64,000 nucleotides of DNA, from NCBI RefSeq assembly GCF_001748145.1, contig NZ_BCQA01000001.1:3126501-3190500 (forward strand), given 5' to 3'. The notes below the pieces were generated by a model, which worked only from the letters and a program-made list of their open reading frames with translations, made no database searches and was not told the DNA's origin. The DNA is from Bosea sp. BIWAKO-01 (GTDB taxonomy: Bacteria; Pseudomonadota; Alphaproteobacteria; Rhizobiales; Beijerinckiaceae). The translations under genes were made by a program, and so were the position numbers. Within the stretch, counting starts at the first letter, position 1, and every line of letters begins with the position of its first letter. Of the stretch, positions 39,811 to 47,626 are shown one piece after another.

Positions 39811-41055
39811 ATGGCGATATCGAATGCCCAGCTGCCGGCAGTACGCCCTGCTCTCTCGCAGTGGTTCAAATCTGGCAACAGTATCACCCAGCAGTTCATG
39901 GCAATCGGCGGGCGGGCGGATATCATCAGCCTTGCCGGCGGACTGCCAGCGGCCGAGCTTTACCCGGTGGATGCGATCGCCGCCGCAAGCGAACGTGCGC
40001 TGAAACGCTGGGGCGCCGTTGCGCTCGAATACGGCTCGGTCGAGGGGTTGCCGGCGCTGCGCCAGGCCATCGCCGAGCGCGTCACGGCCAGCACGGGCAG
40101 GCGGTTCGGACCGGAGAATGTTCTGCTGACCACAGGGGCGATGCAGGGCCTCGACCTGATCGGCAAGGCGCTGATCGATCCGGGCGACCTGATCGTCAAT
40201 CAGTTCCCGACCTATCTCGGCGCGCTCGATGCCTGGCGACCGCGCCACCCGCGCTATGAGCGGCTGGACTGGAGCCTGCAACGGCCCGGCTTCGACCTGG
40301 CGCTGCGCCAGGCCAAGTTCGTCTATACCGTGCCGAACTATTCCAATCCGACCGGCGTGCTTGTCGGCCAGGCCGAGCGTGCGGCCTTGCTTGACAAGGT
40401 TCTCGAGGCCGGCACCTGGCTGGTCGAGGACGATCCCTATCTGCCGCTGCAGCTCGATGGCGAGGCCGGGCCCAGCATTCTCGCCGCCCATGCCGCGCGC
40501 TATCCGGATGGGGCCTATGACGGCCCGGTGATCTATCTGGGAACGCTGTCCAAAAGCCTCGTGCCCGGCCTGCGCGTCGGCTGGATCGTGGCCGAAGCCG
40601 GGATGATCGCGACATTGGCGCTCGCCAAGCAGTCGACCGATATCAGCAGCAGCATGTTCACCCAGGCGGTTGCGCTCGAACTGCTCGAAAGCGGCTTTGA
40701 GGCCACCCATATTCCGCGCATCGTCGCAGCCTATGGCGAGCGGCGGGATGCGCTTTGTGCTGCCGCGTCGCGCCATCTCGGCGAATGGTTCGAGTGGGAT
40801 ATCCCGCCCGGCGGCATGTTCGTCTGGATGCGGGCGAAGTCCAGCGCGATCGACACCAACGAACTCTACAGTTGCGCGCTCGAGGACAAGGTCGCCTTCG
40901 TGCCGAGCAGTGTGTTCGATCCCGATGGAGCGCTCAACAGCGCGATGCGCGTCAACTTCACGCGCTCCTCTCCAGAGGTGCTTGCGGAGGGCGTGCGCCG
41001 GCTGGAGCGGGCTGTTCAGCGCTATCTTGCCAGGCGTTCGGGACGGGCGGCCTGA
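39811..41055 (+). CDS. PLP-dependent aminotransferase, class I/II (2-aminoadipate/MocR-like group)
   Basis: A 414-residue fold-type I aminotransferase. The substrate/PLP motifs are SLAGGLPAAELYP, LLTTGAMQGLDLI, the VPNYSNPTGVL segment and the PLP lysine Lys248 in LGTLSKSLVPGLRVGW. The sequence style matches the group holding LysN/2-aminoadipate transaminases and stand-alone MocR-like catalytic domains; no N-terminal DNA-binding domain is present. It is divergent from an Lrp regulator and upstream of an RraA-like gene, which suggests amino-acid catabolism with aldolase-type cleavage of the keto acid (inference). Confidence 0.88.
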   Translation: MAISNAQLPAVRPALSQWFKSGNSITQQFMAIGGRADIISLAGGLPAAELYPVDAIAAASERALKRWGAVALEYGSVEGLPALRQAIAERVTASTGRRFGPENVLLTTGAMQGLDLIGKALIDPGDLIVNQFPTYLGALDAWRPRHPRYERLDWSLQRPGFDLALRQAKFVYTVPNYSNPTGVLVGQAERAALLDKVLEAGTWLVEDDPYLPLQLDGEAGPSILAAHAARYPDGAYDGPVIYLGTLSKSLVPGLRVGWIVAEAGMIATLALAKQSTDISSSMFTQAVALELLESGFEATHIPRIVAAYGERRDALCAAASRHLGEWFEWDIPPGGMFVWMRAKSSAIDTNELYSCALEDKVAFVPSSVFDPDGALNSAMRVNFTRSSPEVLAEGVRRLERAVQRYLARRSGRAA

Positions 41056-41090
41056 GCTCGCGCTGATTCAATGTCAGTCTGCAATGTCAG

Positions 41091-41120
41091 CCCCGGACGG
41101 AGCAAAGCGACGATCCGGGT
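41091..41120 (+). repeat. REP-like palindromic element, copy 2
   Basis: The 180-bp gap between the aminotransferase and the RraA-like gene contains an imperfect palindrome: CCCCGGA at the left and TCCGGGT at the right around CGGAGCAAAGCGACGA. It matches the reverse strand of the element at 15664-15695 at most positions. Nothing else gene-like is seen in the gap. Confidence 0.5.
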
Positions 41121-41235
41121 TCCCTGCCTCAACCCCTCCTGCCATGGTTCGGCACCAATCCTGGCCTTCCTCCGCTCGCCCGGGAGGGCGGGACGTCGAT
41201 CGCGCTCCAGAACCGCCGCCAGAAAGGCCCTCACC

Positions 41236-41907
41236 ATGCCGACCCGCCTCGACAATCCGCGCAATTCCCGCCTTCCCGATGGCCTCATCGACGCCTGGCG
41301 TGCAGTCCCGAGCTCGGTCATTGCCGACCAGCTCGGCGGTGTCGGCCATGCCGATCCGCGCATCCGGCCGATCCGTCCCTTTGCGCCCGGCACGCGGCTG
41401 ACCGGCTCGGCCGTGACGGCCTGGTGCGAGCCCGCCGATTACGGGCCGGTGCATCATGCGATCGCGATTGCCGGCCCCGGCGATGTGATCGTGGTCGCGG
41501 CCGGTGGACGGCGCGATGCGGCGATGATCGGCGATCTGCTCGGCGGAGCCGCACGCCTCAAGGGCATTGCCGGCGTCGTCGTCGATGGGGCAGTGCGGGA
41601 CGTCGGGCCGGTTTCGCAATGGTCCGACTTCATCATGTTCTCGCGCTGGGTGATGCCACGCGGCCCCTCCTCGATGGAACGGGGAATCGTCAACGGCCCG
41701 ATCGTGTTCGGCGGTGTCGCGGTGCAACCGAACGATCTCGTCATCGGCGACGACGACGGTCTTGTTTTCGTGCCGCATGCGCTGGCCGAGGCGAAGCTCG
41801 CGCCCTGCCTTGCGCGCGTCCGCGCCGAGGTGGAATGGGAGAAGGTCCTGGCGAGCGGCAAGTCGACGGTCGGGGTCTTCAAGGTCCCTGCGATCGAGCC
41901 GCTCTAA
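41236..41907 (+). CDS. RraA-like / HMG-CHA aldolase family protein
   Basis: A 223-residue protein of the fold shared by RraA, 4-hydroxy-4-methyl-2-oxoglutarate/4-carboxy-4-hydroxy-2-oxoadipate aldolases and oxaloacetate decarboxylases. The conserved active-site pattern is present: GGRRDAAMIGDLLGGAARLKG is split here as GDLLGGAA and GIAGVVVDGAVRDVG, whose Arg-Asp pair binds the pyruvyl substrate and metal. The ATG at 41236 follows AGAAAGG. Its place after an aminotransferase favours an aldolase or keto-acid lyase over the RNase E inhibitor role. Confidence 0.87.
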   Translation: MPTRLDNPRNSRLPDGLIDAWRAVPSSVIADQLGGVGHADPRIRPIRPFAPGTRLTGSAVTAWCEPADYGPVHHAIAIAGPGDVIVVAAGGRRDAAMIGDLLGGAARLKGIAGVVVDGAVRDVGPVSQWSDFIMFSRWVMPRGPSSMERGIVNGPIVFGGVAVQPNDLVIGDDDGLVFVPHALAEAKLAPCLARVRAEVEWEKVLASGKSTVGVFKVPAIEPL

Positions 41908-41948
41908 GGGTTGCGCCGCGACGCCGTTGGGGGGCTGCGCAGGCTCAT

Positions 41949-41980
41949 ATCCATGCCGGCCTTTCCCGGCCGGCATGGAT
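41949..41980. terminator. 13-bp perfect hairpin between convergent genes
   Basis: The arms ATCCATGCCGGCC (41949-41961) and its exact complement (41968-41980) enclose a six-base loop. It lies between the stops of the RraA-like gene and the convergent MFS gene. There is no T run, so it may act as a bidirectional barrier or 3' stabiliser rather than a classical intrinsic terminator. Confidence 0.55.
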
Positions 41981-42012
41981 GAAGGTCGGATGGCGCTCCT
42001 GGCGACGAAGCC

Positions 42013-43332
42013 TTAGGCGGCTGCCGTCGCACTCGCCTGCGGGGGCGCGCTCCCGCGCAGCGTGATGGCAAAGGCAGCCGCGAACAGGCACAAAGCTCCG
42101 GCGATGAAGAAGGCCGGAAGATAGCTCTCGTAGACGGTCCGGCTGAAGCCGGCGCCATAGGCGGCGAAGGCCGCGCCAAGCTGGTGCCCGGCAAAGATCC
42201 AGCCGAAGACCAGGTTGGTCTTGTCGCCGAAGCGGTCCGCCGCGATCTTCACGGTCGGCGGTACGGTTGCGACCCAATCCAGGCCGTAGAACACGGCAAA
42301 CAGCGACAGGCCGTAGAAAGAGAAATCGGTGAAGGGCAGGTAGAGCAGCGAAAGGCCACGCAGCCCGTAATACCAGAACAGCAGCCAGCGGCTGTCATAG
42401 CGATCCGAGAGCCAGCCCGAGCCCACCGTGCCGGCGAAATCGAAGATGCCGATCACCGCGAGCACGCCGGCCGCCGCCACCGCCGCCATGCCATAATCCC
42501 CGCAGAGTGCGATGAAATGCGTTTGCACCAGGCCGTTGGTGCTCGCGCCACAGATGAAGAAGGTGCCGAACAGCACCCAGAACGTCTGGGTGCGCACCGC
42601 TTCGCGAAGCGCAACGAGGGGAGAGGCAAGCATCGCCAGCAGGCTGGTCGGAGCCACAGGGGCAGGCTCTATCCTGGTCTCGCCATAGGGGGCGAGACCA
42701 ACATCGGCCGGCCGGTCGCGCATCAACAGGAGCACGGCTACGGCCGCGATCACGATCATGGCCAGCACGAAGACCATGGCGGAGCGCCAGCCGACGCGCT
42801 CGGTCAGTTCCGCGAGCAGGGGCAGGAAGACGAGTTGCCCCGTAGCGGTGCTTGCCGTCAAAAGTCCGACCACCAGGCCGCGCCGCTGCGCAAACCAGCG
42901 CGTCGCGACGGTGGCGCCGAGCACCATCGCTGTCATGCCGGTGCCGAGACCAAGGACGATGCCCCAGAGCAGCATCAGGTGCCAAAGCTGGGTCATCACG
43001 AAGGAGCCGAGCACGCTGGCGGCGATGAAGGTCAGGGCGACGCCGACGACGGGCCGCAGGCCGAAGCGATTCATGAAGGCGGCGGCGAATGGGCCCATCA
43101 GGCCGAACAGGGCGAGCCGGATCGCCAGAGCGGAGGAAATCTCCGAGGTTGCCCAGCCGAATTCCTTCTGAAGAGGTCCGATCAGCACACCCGGCGCACC
43201 GACCGCGCCAGCCGTTACCAGCATGGTGAGGAAGGTCACGGCGGCAACGACCCAGCCATAATGCACGCCGCGTCGGGCGAAGAGCGCTGCAAGCCCGGTC
43301 GGGGCCGCGGGAGCAAGAGCGTCAGTGGGCAT
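42013..43332 (-). CDS. MFS transporter, MarR-linked
   Basis: A 439-residue major facilitator with about 12 membrane segments. It begins HYGWVVAAVTFLTMLVTAGA, has ATRWFAQRRGLVVGL in loop 4-5, and resembles the oxalate/monocarboxylate-type branch (tentative). The ATG has an ideal AGGAGG at 43338-43343, and a perfect palindrome lies directly upstream at 43347-43364. The same palindrome type precedes the marR gene 45 bases away, so expression is probably MarR-controlled and induced by the transported compound (inference). Confidence 0.9.
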   Translation of the reverse strand: MPTDALAPAAPTGLAALFARRGVHYGWVVAAVTFLTMLVTAGAVGAPGVLIGPLQKEFGWATSEISSALAIRLALFGLMGPFAAAFMNRFGLRPVVGVALTFIAASVLGSFVMTQLWHLMLLWGIVLGLGTGMTAMVLGATVATRWFAQRRGLVVGLLTASTATGQLVFLPLLAELTERVGWRSAMVFVLAMIVIAAVAVLLLMRDRPADVGLAPYGETRIEPAPVAPTSLLAMLASPLVALREAVRTQTFWVLFGTFFICGASTNGLVQTHFIALCGDYGMAAVAAAGVLAVIGIFDFAGTVGSGWLSDRYDSRWLLFWYYGLRGLSLLYLPFTDFSFYGLSLFAVFYGLDWVATVPPTVKIAADRFGDKTNLVFGWIFAGHQLGAAFAAYGAGFSRTVYESYLPAFFIAGALCLFAAAFAITLRGSAPPQASATAAA

Positions 43333-43346
43333 GCGAGCCTCCTAGT

Positions 43347-43364
43347 TACGGGTATGTGCCCGTA
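43347..43364. promoter_or_regulatory. Predicted MarR operator of the MFS gene
   Basis: TACGGGTATGTGCCCGTA has perfect 6-bp arms (TACGGG/CCCGTA) around a six-base spacer and starts 15 bases upstream of the MFS start codon, next to its ribosome-binding site. It shares the core CGGGTAT-R-TGCCCG with the site at 43781-43796 ahead of marR. It falls in the marR-MFS gap. Confidence 0.75.
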
Positions 43365-43377
43365 TTAGTGCGAGAAA

Positions 43378-43776
43378 TCAAAGTGAATCGAGTGCCGCGC
43401 GAAGGTTCCGCATGGCCTCGGCGCCAAGCCGGTCATCCAGCGCCTTCTGCGCCGCATCCCAGAGCGGAGCGCCATCTTCGAGGACCGTTCGGCCCGCATC
43501 GGAGAGCGAGACCGTGGCCTCGCGCTGGTCCTTGCCGCGGCCGAGCGCCACGAGTTTCATCTTCTCGAGCACGCGGACATTGCGGCCCACCGTCGAGCGG
43601 TCGAGTTCGGTCAACCGGCCGAGTTCGGTCAAAGTCACTGGGGCGGAGCGCGCGATCGTCCGCATCAGGCTGAACTGCGCGATATTGACCCCGACCGGCG
43701 CAATAGCCTCGTCGTAGAAGGCGGCCATGCGGCGAGAGGCCGAACGGAGGGTCGTGCAGATGCAGGGACTGGGCAT
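43378..43776 (-). CDS. MarR family transcriptional regulator
   Basis: A 132-residue winged-helix repressor. NIAQFSLMRTIARSAPVTLTELGRLTELDRSTVGRN is summarised by the motifs FSLMRTI, TLTELGRL and LDRSTVGRNVRVLEKMKLV; the wing is GRGKDQREATVSLSDAGR. The start at 43776 puts the first helix in the usual place. It has no ribosome-binding site, and a -35/-10 pair (43807-43812 and 43784-43789) would place transcription start at or next to the ATG, so a leaderless message is possible. The downstream MFS gene is the likely target. Confidence 0.9.
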   Translation of the reverse strand: MPSPCICTTLRSASRRMAAFYDEAIAPVGVNIAQFSLMRTIARSAPVTLTELGRLTELDRSTVGRNVRVLEKMKLVALGRGKDQREATVSLSDAGRTVLEDGAPLWDAAQKALDDRLGAEAMRNLRAALDSL

Positions 43777-43780
43777 AATC

Positions 43781-43812
43781 GCGGGTATATGCCCGCAATA
43801 AGATATTTGCAA
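43781..43812 (-). promoter_or_regulatory. Promoter of marR with overlapping predicted operator
   Basis: On the reverse strand TTGCAA (43807-43812) and TATACC (43784-43789) are spaced by 17 bases. The -10 box sits inside the inverted repeat GCGGGTATATGCCCGC (43781-43796), which shares its core with the operator at 43347. Binding there would block the marR promoter, consistent with autorepression. Confidence 0.7.
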
Positions 43813-43956
43813 GAGCTCCTGGAAGGAGCCCGTCCCTTCAGGCCTGTTGCGGATGCTCGCCAGCGCTTGCTCACAAGGCGCACAAACCCGCTACGATCAC
43901 GCATTCCGCTGGGAAATGGCGGAGTTGGCCAGGCGACCGGTTATCGCAGGGGTAAA

Positions 43957-44436
43957 CTAGTTTCGACCGCCCGGCAGTCGCGGCAGCGGCATGAACTCGA
44001 CGCCTTCCTCGTGCAGCAGACGGGCATCGTCGGGCGTCGCTTCGCCATAGATGGCGCGGTCATCGGCTTCGCCGTGATGGATCTTGAGAGCTTCCTCGGC
44101 AAAGCGGGGACCGACATGTTCGGCGGTCTCGGTGACGTGCTTATGCAGCGCCGTCAGCATTTCGCGGAAGGCGATTTCCTTCTCGCCCATCAGGGCGACG
44201 GGGGCTGGTGCAGGCGCTGCCGGGGCAGGGACAGCCTCCGAACCAGGCGCCTCAGCGCGCGGTCCGCGGTCTGTCCGTGTCACGCTCGGCGACATGATGG
44301 CGCGCTCGACCTTGCTGCTGTTGCAGACCGGGCAGGAGACGAGGCCGCGGCGCGACTGCTCCTCGAAGCTGGTGGAGCTCGCGAACCAGCTTTCGAACTC
44401 ATGGGCGCTGTCGCAAAGAAGGGAATAGCGGATCAT
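43957..44436 (-). CDS. DUF1178 family protein
   Basis: A 159-residue protein beginning MIRYSLLCDSAHEFESWFAS, the standard DUF1178 opening. A zinc-ribbon-like set of cysteines (Cys8 and the CPVCNSSKVERAIM segment) fills the N-terminal third, then an Ala/Pro-rich linker, then a helical C-terminus (EKEIAFREMLTALHKHVTE, HVGPRFAEEALKIHHGEAD). Function unknown. It is the third gene of comF-grxC-DUF1178. The N-N hydrolase (nitrilase-like) gene often found between grxC and DUF1178 in related genomes is absent here (from memory). Confidence 0.9.
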   Translation of the reverse strand: MIRYSLLCDSAHEFESWFASSTSFEEQSRRGLVSCPVCNSSKVERAIMSPSVTRTDRGPRAEAPGSEAVPAPAAPAPAPVALMGEKEIAFREMLTALHKHVTETAEHVGPRFAEEALKIHHGEADDRAIYGEATPDDARLLHEEGVEFMPLPRLPGGRN

Positions 44437-44537
44437 CGTTGACTCATGAGGCGGCTGGCCGCCGCGATACACCCGGACCGTCGCCGCGCCACCTGGCGCG
44501 GACACCCGGCAACTCTGTCATTCCTCATGATGCGGCC

Positions 44538-44795
44538 TCATGCCGCGAGCAGCGTGTCGAGTTCGCCGCGGGCATCGAGCGCATGCAGGTCGTCGGAGCC
44601 GCCGACATGACGGTTGCCGATGAAAATCTGCGGCACGGAGGTGCGGCCGCCGGCCTTCTCGCTCATGGCGCGGCGCACCTCCGGCTTGCCGTCGACATCG
44701 ATCTCTTCAAAGGCCGCACCCTTCTTCTTCAGGAGCGACTTGGCGGCAGTGCAATAGGGGCACCAGCTGGTGGTGTAGAGCGTGATCTGCGGCAT
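44538..44795 (-). CDS. grxC: Glutaredoxin 3
   Basis: An 85-residue dithiol glutaredoxin with active site Cys12-Pro-Tyr-Cys15 (TTSWCPYCTAAKSLL). The TSVPQIFIGNRHVGG segment holds the cis-proline and glutathione-binding site. It reduces disulfides and mixed glutathione disulfides in the cytoplasm. The start MPQITLYT at 44795 fits the family; the longer in-frame start would overlap comF. It follows comF on the same strand. Confidence 0.94.
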   Translation of the reverse strand: MPQITLYTTSWCPYCTAAKSLLKKKGAAFEEIDVDGKPEVRRAMSEKAGGRTSVPQIFIGNRHVGGSDDLHALDARGELDTLLAA

Positions 44796-44839
44796 GACGG
44801 TTCCGGCGATACTGTCCTGACACATCATGTAGTGTGCCA

Positions 44840-45649
44840 TCAGCCATCCGTCACCACCCGCGCGAAGGTGAGGACATCGACATGGCTGGCGCCGGCACGC
44901 AGCAGGGCCCGTGCAGCGGCATTGACGGTCGAGCCGGTGGTCAGGACATCGTCGACCAGCAGGATGCGGCGGCCCGCGATCGTGGCCCTCATCTTCGGCA
45001 GGACCTTGAAGGCGCCCTGCAGGTTCTCAACACGTTGGGGACGCGTCAGACCGATCTGCTGCTTCGTCCGCTTGACGCGTGTCAGTGCCTCTGGAGCGAG
45101 CGCGACGCCGCTCTGGCGCGCGACGACCGTTGCGAGTGCCGCGGCCTGGTTGAAACGGCGGCGCCAGAGGCGTGTGCGGTGCAACGGCACTGGAACGATA
45201 CAATCGGCCTCGACGAGGATTTCGCGGCCAGCCTGCGTCATCATCCGGCCGAGCGTGATCGCGAGCTCGAGGCGGTCGCCATATTTCAGGCGGTGAACCA
45301 GCTCGCGCGCCGTACCGTCGAAACGGCAGACGGCACGGGCGCGGGCAAAGGCCGGCGGCTCGGCGATCGCCGCAGGCGAGACGACACCATCGCCGAGATC
45401 GACGGCGAAGGGTGTGCCGAGGCGCTCGCAATAGGGGCGCTCGATGAAGCCAACCCCGCTCCAGCATGCCGGGCAAAGGCCCTGTGCCTCGGCGGTCGCT
45501 CCCCGGCAGGCAACACAGGACGGCGGATAGACCAGGCTGATCGCACTGCGCATGCCAAGCCGGGAGGCGGTCCCGACAGCGTTCAGCCAGCGAGAGCCGA
45601 CACCGGCCAGGGAGAAGGATATTCTATCGTCGGTTCCCTGCGCGACCAT
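44840..45649 (-). CDS. ComF family phosphoribosyltransferase-like protein
   Basis: A 269-residue ComF/amidophosphoribosyltransferase-like protein. An N-terminal zinc-finger pattern CVACRGATAEAQGLCPAC (residues ~45-62) is followed by the double-zinc-finger-type FCRFDG region, VPVPLHRTRLWRRRFNQA and the PRPP motif ILLVDDVLTTGSTV. ComF is needed for DNA uptake in naturally competent bacteria, but it is widespread in non-competent alphaproteobacteria, where its role is unclear. It leads the comF-grxC-DUF1178 set. Confidence 0.91.
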   Translation of the reverse strand: MVAQGTDDRISFSLAGVGSRWLNAVGTASRLGMRSAISLVYPPSCVACRGATAEAQGLCPACWSGVGFIERPYCERLGTPFAVDLGDGVVSPAAIAEPPAFARARAVCRFDGTARELVHRLKYGDRLELAITLGRMMTQAGREILVEADCIVPVPLHRTRLWRRRFNQAAALATVVARQSGVALAPEALTRVKRTKQQIGLTRPQRVENLQGAFKVLPKMRATIAGRRILLVDDVLTTGSTVNAAARALLRAGASHVDVLTFARVVTDG

Positions 45650-45774
45650 GTCCGTGTCGATCCCGGCCCGGAATGAGTGGCTGCATTGCTTTCATCCCGC
45701 GCCAGCATTTGCGGCCCTGCCAATTCCGCACGCAAGTCTTATCTCCTCTTGCGTCCAGCGCATGGCAAGGCGAG

Positions 45775-45786
45775 GTGACTTGTCAC
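45775..45786. promoter_or_regulatory. Inverted repeat upstream of the ene-reductase gene
   Basis: GTGACTTGTCAC is a perfect 5-bp inverted repeat around two bases, 58 bases before the ene-reductase start. Longer arms CGCATGG (45759-45765) and CCATGCG (45788-45794) flank it off-centre. Ene-reductases are often induced by quinones or electrophiles through local repressors, so an operator is plausible. No regulator gene adjoins it. Confidence 0.4.
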
Positions 45787-45843
45787 GCCATGCGGTTTTC
45801 AATCGCTTCATGGCAAGGGCCGCAAGCCAAGAGGAACCATCCG

Positions 45844-46953
45844 ATGAGCCAGTCCGGTGATCACGCTGCCTCCCTGTTCTCTCCGTTCCGTCTCGGCGAG
45901 ATCGAACTCAGGAACCGCATCGTCATGGCGCCGTTGACGCGCAACCGCGCGACGCGAGGCAGCGATGCCCCGAATGCCCTGAATGTCGAATATTACCGCC
46001 AGCGCGCCAGCGCCGGGCTGATCGTCACCGAAGGCACGCAGATCTCGCAGCAGGGTCAAGGCTATGTCTGGACGCCCGGCATCTACAGCGACCAGCAGAT
46101 CGACGGCTGGAGGCAGGTGACCGACGCGGTCCACGCGGCCGGCGGCAAGATCATCACGCAGCTCTGGCATGTCGGGCGCGTCAGCCATGTCTCGCTGCAG
46201 CCCGGCCAGCAGGCGCCGGTCGCGCCCTCCGCCATCCCCGCCAATACCAAGACCTATATCGAAAGCGGCTTCACAGCGGTTTCCGAGCCGCGCGAGCTCG
46301 CGGCCGACGAGATCCCAGGCATCATCGCCGATTATGTCCGGGCGGCGGAAAACGCCAAGGCGGCCGGCTTCGACGGCATCGAGCTTCATGGTGCGCATGG
46401 CTATCTGCTCGACCAGTTCCTGCGCGACGGCTCCAACAGGCGCAGCGACGCCTATGGTGGTTCGCTGGAGAATCGTGTGCGGCTCGTCCTCGAGGTGATC
46501 GAGGCCGTCGCAGCGGTGTTTCCGAGGGGCCGCATCGGCATCCGCATCTCGCCGGTGAGCCCGGCCAATGATGCGCGAGACAGCGATCCGCAGGCGCTGT
46601 TCGGCTATCTCGTCGAGCGGCTCAACGAAACCGGCATCGCCTTCATCCATGTCGTCGAAGGCGCGACGCGCGAGGCCCGTGACTATCTGCCCTTCGACTA
46701 CCTGGCGCTGCGCAAGGCCTTCAAGGGCGCCTATATCGCCAATAACGGCTTTACCCGCGAACTCGCGATCGAGACGCTGGCCGAGGACCGGGCGGATCTC
46801 ATCGCGTTTGGCCGGTTGTTCATCGCCAATCCCGATCTGGTCGAGCGGCTGCAGCAGGATGCACCGCTGAATGCGCCGGATGTCGCGACCTTCTACGGCG
46901 GCGATGCTGCGGGCTACACGGACTACCCCTCGCTGGCCGAAAAGGCCGCGTGA
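45844..46953 (+). CDS. Old yellow enzyme family alkene reductase (NemA-like)
   Basis: A 369-residue FMN-dependent ene-reductase that reduces activated C=C bonds or nitro groups with NAD(P)H. It opens LFSPFRLGEIELRNRIVMAPLTRNRA; the substrate-binding His/His-type pair is in GIELHGAHGYLLDQFL with the RSDAYGGSLENR signature near residue 200. It matches the NemA/XenB classical subclass. The ATG at 45844 follows AAGAGGA. It diverges from comF with a possible operator between. Confidence 0.93.
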   Translation: MSQSGDHAASLFSPFRLGEIELRNRIVMAPLTRNRATRGSDAPNALNVEYYRQRASAGLIVTEGTQISQQGQGYVWTPGIYSDQQIDGWRQVTDAVHAAGGKIITQLWHVGRVSHVSLQPGQQAPVAPSAIPANTKTYIESGFTAVSEPRELAADEIPGIIADYVRAAENAKAAGFDGIELHGAHGYLLDQFLRDGSNRRSDAYGGSLENRVRLVLEVIEAVAAVFPRGRIGIRISPVSPANDARDSDPQALFGYLVERLNETGIAFIHVVEGATREARDYLPFDYLALRKAFKGAYIANNGFTRELAIETLAEDRADLIAFGRLFIANPDLVERLQQDAPLNAPDVATFYGGDAAGYTDYPSLAEKAA

Positions 46954-46976
46954 TCGGCCGCTTCGACACATGGAGC

Positions 46977-47011
46977 CATGAGGGCGGCCGAGCGCATCGT
47001 TCGCCCTCATG
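46977..47011 (+). terminator. Hairpin downstream of the ene-reductase
   Basis: A perfect 10-bp stem, CATGAGGGCG (46977-46986) against CGCCCTCATG (47002-47011), encloses 15 bases and lies 24 bases after the reductase stop. The following bases are only mildly T-rich. It is a probable transcription end or 3' stabilising structure. Confidence 0.55.
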
Positions 47012-47088
47012 CGATTTATCCCAAGGCTTATGCACGAAAACAGTTGCAGCAACGCGGAAGCCCGACTAAACACCGCCCGTGCCGCGCT

Positions 47089-47164
47089 GCTCCCTTCGTC
47101 TAGCGGTCTAGGACGTCGCCCTCTCACGGCGAAAACAGGGGTTCGAGTCCCCTAGGGAGCGCCA
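47089..47164 (+). tRNA. tRNA-Glu (anticodon CTC)
   Basis: A complete cloverleaf of 76 nt. The acceptor GCTCCCT (47089-47095) pairs with AGGGAGC (47154-47160), followed by discriminator G and encoded CCA. The anticodon stem TCGCC/GGCGA encloses loop CTCTCAC with anticodon CTC at 47123-47125, reading GAG. The T arm holds GTTCGAGTC. The downstream flank carries an integrase stub, so its 3' end is a probable attachment site. Confidence 0.95.
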
Positions 47165-47173
47165 TCGGCCAGC

Positions 47174-47192
47174 TAAGCCCTCGAAGGGCTTA
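47174..47192 (+). terminator. Hairpin just after tRNA-Glu
   Basis: TAAGCCCT-CGA-AGGGCTTA is a perfect 8-bp stem with a three-base loop, nine bases past the tRNA CCA. No T run follows. It may end or protect the tRNA precursor. Confidence 0.45.
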
Positions 47193-47248
47193 AACTCCCG
47201 AGAAATCAACGGTTTACTCAGATCGGGCTGTCATACATTTTGGCAGTC

Positions 47249-47386
47249 ATGAGCAGCGAAATTGTGCTCAAAGCTTCGTACCTGATCGTCCGTAACGGCC
47301 GGTTCTATTTCGACATGCGCGTGCCGGTCGATGTGGCTGCTGCATTCGGCTCCAAGACCATTAGGTTCCGCTTACACTCATGGTGA
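47249..47386 (+). pseudogene. N-terminal stub of a phage-type tyrosine integrase
   Basis: Forty-five codons from an ATG to TGA. The segment YLIVRNGRFYFDMRVP and the following AAAFGSKTIRFRL match the beginning of site-specific integrases with a DUF6538-like N-terminal domain (hydrophobic residue, R-x-G-x-Y-x-x-R-x-P). Nothing of the core-binding or catalytic domain follows. It sits 85 bp downstream of tRNA-Glu, where the integrase of a tRNA-integrated island would lie. This looks like the remnant of a largely deleted element. Confidence 0.7.
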
Positions 47387-47626
47387 GGTCGAACTCCGGT
47401 CTAGCATTTTCAGAGTTCAACGAGCGGCGCCGAAGGAGGCGCATGGAGAACAATAGCGGCCCTGGCGGGCGTGCACACCCGCATCCCGCCCACCCGCGGA
47501 GCCCCGATAGCTCTCAGGCCGCTTGGCGCCTGGCACCAAGCCCGGCCTCGCCGATCAATTCGATGCAGCGAGGAGATGACGCCGGGACGCCACACAGCTT
47601 TCAGGATGGCGCCCAACTCGCCGAAC

